From NCBI GenBank assembly GCA_958510825.1, contig OY294049.1:28948620-29012619 (forward strand): a stretch of 64,000 nt of DNA, read 5' to 3'. A program made the position numbers and the translations under genes. Below, one piece after another: positions 55,936-64,000 of the stretch. Position 1 is the stretch's first letter; each line of letters opens with the position of its first letter. Under the pieces are notes generated by a model. The model searched no databases. It was not told the DNA's origin and worked only from the letters and a program-made list of their open reading frames with translations. Source of the DNA: Brachypterus glaber. Lineage: Eukaryota > Arthropoda > Insecta > Coleoptera > Kateretidae.

Positions 55936-56860
55936 TACTGTAAAGAAGGATTGTTCTAAAGAGTGACCCCAAAGTTAGCTGTTTTTCAAATACCTGTAAC
56001 TTCGATTGAAATTGATAAAATTTAACGTATAAGTGCTCAAAATTTTGGTCTGCTCATGAACTTGTGCAAAAAGCAAGATTTATTGTTCTAGACCTTAAAA
56101 AAAAGGTTAACTATGGGTACTTGAATTTTATACGTATTTTCTCTTGTTCTAATTTTGTATAATTAAAATAAATCTCGGTTTATATACTCTAAACTTTCTC
56201 ACATTTTATAAAACATAACTGGCTGGATCCCTTTAACTCTATTTTTCTTGAGATACTTTATGATTAACTACTTTTTTGGGTTCTTGGGAGTAGTTTAACC
56301 CTCTTTGTGAGGGTGGATTTTTATCAAATCCAAGGGTGATACCCCTTTACGGGTTTTTCATGTTTCATATTACCGAAAAATGTGTTTTTTAAATATTTTA
56401 AGTTTTTTATTTTTTAACCTTTAAAGGGGTAAAAAAATAATTATTTCTATCAATTTAAAAAACATTTTTTTTGTAATATAAAACATAAAAAATACGTAAA
56501 GGGGTATCACCCTTGGATTTGATGAAAAAACACCCCCACAAAGAGGGTTAAACTACCCCCAAGCACCAAAAAAAAAAATTGTAAATCATAGAGCATCTTA
56601 AGAAAAATCGAGTTAAAGGGATCCAGCCAGTTATGTTTAATAAAATGTGAGAAAGTTTAGAGTATAAAATTAAATTCAAGTACCCATAGTTAACCCTTTG
56701 TTTAAGGAGATGTTTAGCTTCTAGAAAAATAAATCTTGCTTTTTGCACAGGTTCATGACCAGACAAAAATTTTGAGCATTTATACGTTACATTTTATCAA
56801 TTCCAGTCGAAGTTATAGGCTAAAAAAACCTCTTTTTTTTACGGTCACTCTTTACAGTAC
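55936..56860. mobile_element. 0.9-kb foldback hairpin
   Basis: The ends ACTGTAAAGA and TCTTTACAGT and nearly the whole of both halves pair around about 56,410: CAAAAAGCAAGATTTATTGT, CTATGGGTACTTGAATTTTA, GTTTAACCCTCTTTGTGAGG and CAAATCCAAGGGTGATACCC each have mirrors in 56,470-56,840. The open frames at 56,548-56,766 and 56,736-56,918 are arm sequence. Confidence 0.92.
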
Positions 56861-56949
56861 ACTAGGTGAGACGTTTCGGACCCATGTAGTGTATGGCAAA
56901 TTTTCTCGTGCGATGTAAACATTGTGTAATATTTTATTATATCTAATAT

Positions 56950-57186
56950 GACAATACCGTACGGCTAATATAATAATGTAAAATTACCCTATTAATAATT
57001 TAATATTTTATACAGATTTTAAAATAACCATACGAATAATGAAACTTTTTATTAAAAATATTGTAATTTTACAATATTTTTGATAAAAAGTTACATTATT
57101 CGTATGGTAATTTTACAATCTTTATAAAATAGAACATTATTAATATGGTAATTTTATATTATTACATTAGCCCTACGGTATTATCA
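56950..57186. mobile_element. 237-bp near-perfect palindrome
   Basis: TGACAATACCGTACGGCTAA at the left is mirrored by TTAGCCCTACGGTATTATCA at the right. The centre ATATTGTAATTTTACAATAT (about 57,058-57,077) has essentially no loop. A loopless hairpin of this size is unstable in replication. Confidence 0.88.
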
Positions 57187-57189
57187 CAT

Positions 57190-57415
57190 TCCCGCATAAC
57201 ACAAAACAGTTCTAAGAATATTCTGAAAATAAATATTGGGAATGTTGTATGATTCTAAGAATATGCGATGTTTTACGTAGAACGTTCTTAGAAGGTTTTA
57301 AGACATTCAATGGATACCGTTTTAATCATGCAAAAGCTTCTATGATCATTCTAAAAAAAATCTTGCAGAATATGCCCAGCATCTTCTTAAAACTATCTAA
57401 CCTAATTTATAATCT
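57190..57415 (+). mobile_element. Truncated relative of the 24.9-kb TIR element
   Basis: CCCGCATAACACAAAACAGT-TCTAAGAA parallels CCCTAATAGCACAAAAACCT-TCTAAGAA at 24,900. GGATACCGTTTTA parallels GGACACCGTTTTA (about 25,020). It directly abuts the palindrome; the right end is missing. Confidence 0.6.
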
Positions 57416-58550
57416 TTCAAATCTAAAGTAGTCAATATCCAGAATAGTGACATGTGTAATAATGATATTGTGTGGTACAAAACTGTTATACAACATAATA
57501 ATATAATAGACAACATAGACAACATTTAAAATTCGGGAATATTTTTTCATGCATTAATTTGTTTGTACCTATATAGGTACATACCTTTCTATGCTTACAA
57601 TACAATCTTACATAGCTTACAAATACTAGACTTACTATCCGTGACAAATGAATTAACACGTGTGTTTGAGATCTAATTTTTCAAAATATACTTGATCAAT
57701 TTTAATGAAACAAAATTTAATCGATAGAACATTTATTTATACATTATTTATCCACAAGTCCAAACTGTACAAAACAGAGTATACTATGGAATACGAAGCA
57801 TTATGTGTCTTCACATTTTGTTAATATGGAAATACATAAATCCGTAATCTAAGTACAAGTAGTTCAAGGAATGTAATTAGTTACCAATAACATTACTAAT
57901 CTAGAATGTTCGGCAAAAAAGTCATGGAATCATTCCCAGGGAATGATTCCCTTCGTTTTCAATCGAGGGCAGAAACAAAAAATTACCAACTTAGGGCTGA
58001 GATTTCCTTTTTACTCAAGACAGCGATTTACCAGTTAGATAGTTATTTTCTTAACTTAGTGTATTAAATTTTATCCAACACCCTTTAATTTTAAATAAAA
58101 ATTTATAATTTAGCAAAAAATTATGACAAAAAGATTAAATACGCAAAAAAATGAGCAACACATTTTTTAGTCACTAGTGGAAAAAACTCAACTTTTTTCA
58201 TTTAAAATAATGCTCTTCTACGCAAAAGAGTGAGAAAAATATATTTTAGTCACTATTAGTGACTTTTAAGTTAAGTTAAGTTTTTTCCATTAAATGGAAA
58301 AAACTTAACTTTTTATATTAAAAAAGTGCTAAAAACAAGTGTTTCTATGAAGGTATTAGATAAAGGTCATAAACTCCATAATTTTTCCAACTGAAGGTTG
58401 ATTTTCGCAACTCGCGAGTGGTTGGGGAGTGACGCGAGAAAAAAACAAAAATAAAATTTTAGGAGAAAGTAAAAATTCTGATTTTGAAGTTTGAAATGTA
58501 ACCCCCCTGTATGAATATGAACAACAAAATAAAATAAAACCCTAAAAAAA
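57416..58550. other. AT-rich stretch with two small hairpins
   Basis: GGAATCATTCCCAGGGAATG-ATTCC (about 57,935-57,959) is a perfect 12-bp-arm hairpin. AAGTTAAGTTTTTTCCAT / ATGGAAAAAACTTAACTT (about 58,271-58,309) is another. No gene recognised. Confidence 0.5.
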
Positions 58551-58599
58551 TTATGTGCAAAAAAATTTCTGATTTTTTTTTTATTTTTCTCAACTACCT

Positions 58600-59021
58600 A
58601 CCAAAATTTCGCCTACTATGGTATACCTTCGATTTTAACACATGCCTTTTCTCTCTTCTCTTGCTCTCTCTGTCACCTGTGTTCACCTGTAATCCCCCAC
58701 TTGTACGGATCGACCAATGGCAGCAGGACGTAGTGCCGAGACGCGAGAAACGCAGAGCAACTTAATCTTTTTAACTCATTCTGCGCTTTACCTCTTGCGA
58801 GAAAACATCTTTTTTGTTTTTCTTCGAAAATCGCTATAGTTTATAGTTTAGTGACAATTTTTCCATTTTTTTCGAACTTGTGTTTTTCATCCGTATGAAC
58901 TATTCATTTTTATTTTCGAGTTTTTATTTGAATTTTTAGTGGGTTTTATTATTTTCCTGAAAAACTCAATGTTTCACAATTTTGGATGATAGATAATGGA
59001 TTACCTTTCAATTACCATAAG
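58600..59021 (+). other. Possible promoter and first exon of a host gene
   Basis: A patch free of recognised repeats. It has a GC-richer part (58,700-58,760: GACCAATGGCAGCAGGACGT, AGACGCGAGAAACGCAGAGC) including a CCAAT word. It is followed by 250 bases ending in an ATG (58,996) with eight codons MDYLSITI running into AAG|GTAAGT (intron would start at 59,022), an excellent splice-donor match. No downstream exon is identified, and a donor consensus can arise by chance. Confidence 0.2.
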
Positions 59022-60200
59022 GTAAGTTTACAATATTTTTTTTTGCATATAAAAAGTCCAAACCGGCGTTTTTCTATTGAATTAAATGCACCTACGTACC
59101 TAATTTAACTAGGTACCTATAATACTATTTAAAAATAATTATTTTAATTTTAATCACACGTGCTTAAGTATAAAAATTCAGAATCAATACAAGATTTGTT
59201 TAATAAAAAGACTTCGTTTTTTCATCGATTTTTATCAGAATATCAAAGCGTGTGCTCCGCGAATTTGATCACTGAAAGAATGTAAATATAGGTCTGAAAA
59301 ACATTATAAGATATTTGGGGAGTGTTCATAGGGTTTCAGGAGCCTTTTGTCCCCCCTCACCCCGCAAGATTTCGTAAAATTTTCACATAATTTTTACTCA
59401 CATCGTAAGATTTTCGACAACCCCCTCCCCCTAAAACTACGTTTTTTATGCATACAAACTTTGTGTTCTACCCCGCCTTGTGCGTGGTAACTTTGTGTCA
59501 CAAAGTTACCACGCATAAGGCGGGGTAGAATTTGGGTGAGAGGAGAGAGCCTTTCTCCTAGAGAGATTATATATGATAAAATTTATTATAAATAGGCACC
59601 ATTTATAGTTATGAAGATTAAATAAAGTTATTAAAGCTTATTCGCCTTTGTTTTGAATATTTTTAATTATCTTGCAGAAATATTCTGGCAAAATCCACTT
59701 CAGTTTATTTTTAGAGTAAATTAGGAGTATAGAAACGTTTGATTTACCTCTGAGGACCCCTTGTTTTTTTTTGGCGGTTCAGACGCGATGAATCATGACT
59801 CATGAGCATTAATCGGAATAAATTCAGTTATGACTCATCAACGTTGAAAATAAACACAGAAACATAGGCTTACGGAATAATTTTGCCGAATTATGAGGGA
59901 AGTTTTTATAAAGGTCACTAAATCGAAACATTTGACGACTAATTTGTTTCACACAACAATATTGAATATACATATTAACTATAAATATGTAAATATATCG
60001 GTGTTTTTCGAAGAAAATAAAAAAGGAAATATTTAAAACCTCGCGTCAACGATAGAATCGACGCGGCGCCTATGCGAGCACTGGAAATTCGCCGATGACT
60101 GCTCATGAGTTTCGACGAAAAATTTGTTATTTTCAGACTGAAAATTTCAGTAATATAAATTGCTTGCTTTAAGAATATTTCTGCAATAGGTACGTTTTTA
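59022..60200. other. No gene recognised; strong hairpin
   Basis: 59,466-59,530 is a GC-rich hairpin with 32-bp arms (TTCTACCCCGCCTTGTGCGT start), one mismatch and a 1-base loop. The flanking DNA is C-rich (59,348-59,440). The stretch 60,040-60,120 (GACGCGGCGCCTATGCGAGC) is GC-richer without a clear frame. Confidence 0.5.
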
Positions 60201-60205
60201 AATAA

Positions 60206-60327
60206 GGGCCACTTGCACCCACTTTAAAACTGGGATTATTTCGATTAAACTGAGTTTAAGTTAAAAATGCTGCGTTCTGGTTGGTCGACCGTCAAGAAGT
60301 CCAAACCATCGTTGGTGCAAGTGACCC
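60206..60327. mobile_element. PIF/Harbinger-like MITE, 122 bp, GGGCCACTTGCACC family
   Basis: The ends GGGCCACTTGCACC and GGTGCAAGTGACCC are inverted repeats with one mismatch, flanked by TAA on both sides (60,203-60,205 and 60,328-60,330). A different family from the GGGAACGTTC one but with the same type of target duplication. Confidence 0.88.
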
Positions 60328-60404
60328 TAAATGGAGTAAATATCTGTATATCGGTACAAGGGCGTAGTTGTTTTTCTCCTGTGGGGGGGGGGTAGAAACC
60401 AAAA

Positions 60405-60650
60405 AAACTTGGCGCACCTTCAAAAACAAAATTGTCGCCCAAAAAAAATACCCTCAAGAAAAAAAGCTTTGTCCCTGACGGTTTCTACCAAACTTGGTGC
60501 CCGTGCAAGAAAAAATTGGCGCCCCAAAAAATACCCTCAAGAAGAAAAGCTTTATTCCTGACGGTTTCGAAAAAAAACTTTGTCCCTGACGGTTTCTACC
60601 AAACTTGGCGCCCCTACAAAAAAAATTGGCGCTCAACCCTATGAGGGGGT
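60405..60650 (+). repeat. GCTTTGTCCCTGACGG tandem array, second site
   Basis: Two to three units (AAGCTTTGTCCCTGACGG, TTTCTACCAAACTTGG, AAAAAATTGGCGCCCC) plus a partial one, as at 35.5 kb. Both strands show open frames because the unit lacks stops; they are not genes. Confidence 0.85.
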
Positions 60651-60850
60651 AATTACCCCCCGCATCTACACCCTTGTAGCGGTAAATGTAGGTAATCTAA
60701 AATACATCATTATAATACATCTCTATAGTAAGGGGTTCAGGGCGTTCAAACCCCAACTCCGCAAATACCTATTTACCTATTTTTATTTCAGTCAATTCCT
60801 ATAAGGTTGATTTTCATAAAATCAACAACTTTGTTTTTTTTATTTTTAAC

Positions 60851-60922
60851 TAGGGACCCTAAATCTAGGTCTTGAGTTAGCAAGACGTCTTGCTAACTTA
60901 AGACCTAGATCTAGTGTCCCTA
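60851..60922. repeat. 72-bp loopless palindrome
   Basis: TAGGGACCCTAAATCTAGGT-CTTGAGTTAGCAAGAC followed at once by its reverse complement with three mismatches; centre AAGACGTCTT at 60,886/60,887. Confidence 0.92.
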
Positions 60923-61920
60923 AATCCGACGTCTGACTGTTTTTTTTTTTAATAAAAATAAAATATTTTTGAGAAACCTATCCTAGCTACAACATTTTAC
61001 AAAATAATACTTTACAAGGGTACCCAGAAAGAGACAGGTTATTTAAAATTTTAATTCAATATAATTTTGAATTCTGCCCACACGCATAGAAAAAAACTGT
61101 TAATTTAAAAAACTGCCATGTCTGATTGTAATCCACCCTCCAGCCCAAAATAATAAACAAATCAATGATTAATGGAGCAGGCGGAACTGCAAATAAAAAA
61201 AAAACGTTAACTAGGGAGAATAGATAAAATGTATGATTTTACGTGTCCGGAGGAAAAGTACACGTTTTGTAAACTTTTTGGGTTTTTATGACAAAAAATA
61301 ATAAAAATATTATGCTGAATTTGTCTCAGAAAACCTCTGCGATTGACAAATATAACTTCTTTTTGTTTTATAAAAAGAAAGAAATTTTATAACAGATCAA
61401 AAAAAAAAACAGAATGTATACATAATATGTTATAATATAATATGTTTTTATTTTGTTTGGAACCTACCTATTTAATATCTTTTTGAATAGAACAAAGTAC
61501 AGATACTTATTTATTAGAATGCATCTATGAAAAACATCGGATTTTAAAAATCTATCTAACGATGTGGACATGTCCCCACAAAGCCTCAAAAAAAATTATG
61601 TATAGGTACATAGGTATACAAAGGTATCTCATGTATAGATATTTTAATAATATTAACCTGAAGCTAAGTGAAAAGCGAGAGAGTTATTTCTTGTTTATTC
61701 CTGTTAACTCTTGCATCTGCTTGTTATTTGTTTGTGGATGATCCACAATTGATGTTCCAGGAACATTTTTCCTATTTATTTAGATTATTATTATTTATGA
61801 GCTATACGAAAAAAGTATAAAAGTATTACATATTTATTTATATTTATGTTTATATGCTGATATAAAACACTTTCTTTCAAAATAACATTTTAACAGGAAC
61901 TGGTGCTAAAATAAGAGTAA
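60923..61920. other. AT-rich stretch, nothing recognised
   Basis: No gene, RNA or repeat family recognised. Confidence 0.4.
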
Positions 61921-61923
61921 TCA

Positions 61924-62155
61924 GGGCCGTAGCTATGGGGGATGGGAGCGCCCCCCAACCTATCTTGAAATCAAAAATGTTGCATGGATTCAAAATAAAA
62001 AAGTTGCATATTTCACGAAGGGGTGGGACCTTTTTTTTAGTCACTAACTTTTTGTCAAAGAAAAAAGTTGCATATTTCATGGATTCAAAATACAAATGTT
62101 ACATTTTTAGGCTACAAAAAGTTTTGACCTTCTCACGAAATCTTCTTCGGCTCCT
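61924..62155 (+). repeat. GTTGCATATTTC repeat, copy 3
   Basis: It starts AGGGCCGTAGCTATGGGGGA. Internal units AAAGTTGCATATTTCATGGA and ATTCAAAATACA repeat three times. It ends GACCTTCTCACGAAATCTTC. Related to copies at 49,318 and 55,292, with GCATATTTC replacing GTATATTTC. Confidence 0.8.
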
Positions 62156-63020
62156 GTCATACTGCATTTTTTATTTCTGAACCAATTTAATCATATTTTG
62201 ATTACAATTGCATGAGTTTTAGCTTTATAAATTATGTCGTCATTGTTGTTTTTTAAATGTCCAAAATAGACAATCCGGGCTGTATTCTTCCGGACGAACA
62301 CAAGTGTTCAATCTATACATACACTCCCTCTGTGGCCCATAATAAAATCACCCCCACTGAGTATGTTGTCGAACTAATTTCCATAGAAACCAATTATTTG
62401 TCAATCTCTAGCTTCTGATTTATAGGTACACTTTACATTAGAAGTGGTTATTAACTGCTGTTTATTTGAAAACAAATTGTTAAAATATTGGGTCTTCGTG
62501 AAGGCTTACTTCAGGTGGGTAACCAGACGAAAATCCCATCATTTTTCCAAGTGGTCCTAAAAAGAGTCGTTTCCCAACTAAATTCCAACTCCTGTTACAG
62601 TAGTTGAACTACAATTTTTGTACAATTGTTGAACAAAGTGGCTTCTAAAAAAACTTAATTTTTTGCTGTACAGAAAAGTATCACAGTATTACTCTTAGTT
62701 ACTATACGGTCCGTAATTGTTTGTTTATTGCATCCACATTAATATTATTTCTAAACGTTTAAAAATAATATGGATTATAATTATTATACTGCCTACTAAA
62801 ATTATATATTTTGTTTTCTTAACTCTTGTTTAGAAATAGAAGCGATGTACGTTTTAAGTGAGTGTTATCATATCATTATAATAAGTAATTACCCATTGTA
62901 TTGTTTTGCGTACAATTTAAGTTAAAAAAGTTAATAAAAAGTACCTAAAAAAAGTTATACCTTTTTCTGTGTATATTAGTAAATGGCCAGTATGCCACAA
63001 ATATAAAAAAAAAAGTTTCT
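62156..63020. other. AT-rich stretch, nothing recognised
   Basis: A GC-balanced patch at 62,270-62,420 has no open frame of note. Confidence 0.4.
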
Positions 63021-63039
63021 AAAGGCTGATCCGGCAATG

Positions 63040-63640
63040 AGCCCTAAGGGAGCTACGGGAGCTACTTTTAAAGGGCCGTAGCTCCCAGCTCTTAAAAATT
63101 GTATTGTACTAAAAATAAGGTTTTTAATTAATAACTCTGGTACCCTTTAAGTTAGAGCGATGAGGTTTTGCATGTATTAATAAGGGTAATTATTTTATAT
63201 TGTTTTATTTTATAAATTTATCCAGGGGCGTGCCTACATGGACAAAATGTGTGAGGCTTAACACATTTTTGTCCCAAACTTTGTATGTGTATTTTTTTTT
63301 ATTTTTTTGTAAAGAATTTAGATTCCTTGAGTAAAAATACATAAAAACTGTCATATAGTGTAACACTGTAAGAGCAACAGTTAAAAAAAATGCAATTAAG
63401 AGGAAGTAACATTTTGTGCCACCAAAAATGTTACTTTTTAAACGGCTATTACTCCTTCAATATTAAATTTAGGTGTTTCGGTGAAGGATACTTTTTTGCT
63501 TAGTTTTAAACGAAGAATAACCTTACAGCATTAAAATTGTATTGGTGCTTTATTTGTTCCCCATTCAATATGTCCATATTCGAAGGGCCGTAGCTCCCGT
63601 AATATGATTTTTTTTATTTTTTTTTTGGATGTAGAATCAC
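63040..63640 (+). repeat. Diverged relative of the 17.6-18.7 kb foldback
   Basis: TAATAACTCTGGTACCCTTT, GCGATGAGGTTTTGCATGTA, CCAGGGGCGTGCCTACATGG, TGTCCCAAACTTTGTATGTG and GTAACACTGTAAGAGCAACA correspond in order to the left arm at 17,640-17,920. GAGCTACGGGAGCTAC and GGGCCGTAGCTCCC (63,050-63,095, again 63,582) echo GGAGCACATAGCTCC near 18,110. Confidence 0.6.
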
Positions 63641-63679
63641 CCCTTAAATATTGGCATGCCAGTTATTAATCATCCTGTA

Positions 63680-63930
63680 TATTTACACTGCTTAAGACAT
63701 CAACTTAAAATTTGGACCACGTAAATAACATGACCCAAATTATTTTTTGTTATATATTTGATAATTTTAGGGGTCACAATGGAGGCAGGAGGCAAGGGAA
63801 GTATGTTTTTAAATCGAAATGGTAAATATAAAATAAATACCAAAAAATAGGTTATGTTATTTACGTGGTACAAATTTTAATTAATTTCATATCTTAAAGA
63901 GTTCAAAATTTAAAGTCGGGTGGCGGGGGG
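63680..63930. mobile_element. Short Tc1-like MITE relative
   Basis: AAGACATCAACTTAAAATTT, GGACCACGTAAATAACATGA at the left and GGTTATGTTATTTACGTGGT, ACAAATTTTAATT at the right are inverted arms. They match the arms of the 41,151 element. GTATAT-rich outer ends are eroded. Confidence 0.65.
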
Positions 63931-64000
63931 CGCAGAAAAAAGCATACATGTCAATAAGTTTTGAGGTATAAATTATTTAACTAGGTAGTTATTTTTACAA

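Noticed and set aside
60432..60644. Repetitive protein on both strands at 60.4-60.6 kb
   Set aside because: The tandem DNA unit happens to lack stops in several frames; there is no independent coding signal.
1..64000. tRNA and rRNA genes
   Set aside because: No tRNA A-box/B-box pair with a plausible cloverleaf and no conserved rRNA segment was recognised by eye; a covariance-model scan would be decisive.

Overview
This window looks like intergenic or intronic DNA from a large, AT-rich, repeat-laden animal genome, most probably an insect. The insect call is an inference from the kinds of mobile element present: DUF4780-type ORF1, many foldback MITEs, CACCCTGTATA-type repeat ends and (GGAC)n runs. 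The order cannot be decided; beetles and true bugs both fit. There is no bacterial-style gene organisation. Two runs of exactly 200 N mark assembly gaps. No intact host gene was found. The only host-like coding traces are a short ubiquitin-specific-protease C-terminus (minus strand, 1,551-1,745), an unassigned coding-like patch near 34.05-34.42 kb and a possible first exon near 58.6-59.0 kb.

Layout. 0-8.4 kb: foldback elements, a split CR1-like LINE remnant on the minus strand (3.3-3.7 and 6.1-6.45 kb) with an array of about 100-bp repeats in its insert, and an hAT-like foldback with 8-bp duplications. 8.46-14.6 kb: the best-preserved element, a 5.4-kb non-LTR retrotransposon (ORF1, and ORF2 with endonuclease, reverse transcriptase, RNase H and zinc knuckle). 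It sits inside a Tc1-like MITE; a 12-bp target duplication and an empty-site relative at 51.6-52.3 kb prove the insertion. 17-23 kb: a foldback carrying a nested Harbinger-like MITE, then a TTTATAAG octamer satellite (about 119 near-perfect units) colonised by a 1.4-kb foldback and a 140-bp tandem array. 24-26 kb: a dispersed AT-rich family interrupted by a TIR element. 28-32 kb: a dispersed repeat with a tiny LINE-tail insertion, and a large foldback with a nested TIR element. 34.7-38.3 kb: two copies of an hAT-type MITE. 40-43 kb: TIR elements, including a Tc1-like and a 731-bp Harbinger-like copy. 44.3-49.3 kb: a cluster of hairpins and a 4.5-kb nested palindrome containing a 1.3-kb element with perfect 27-bp ends. 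49-63.9 kb: more MITEs, tandem arrays, a 600-bp-offset direct duplication and several long hairpins.

The genes that exist work together only as parts of a retroelement: ORF1 as nucleic-acid-binding partner, ORF2 as endonuclease and reverse transcriptase. All are broken by stops, frameshifts or deletion. The rest is non-autonomous DNA transposons whose superfamily can be read from target duplications: TWA for PIF/Harbinger-like, TA for Tc1/mariner-like, 8 bp for hAT-like. No previously undescribed coding system was found. The most unusual structures are the octamer satellite, the 4.5-kb nested palindrome and the element carrying repeated CAGTGAGTCA motifs.
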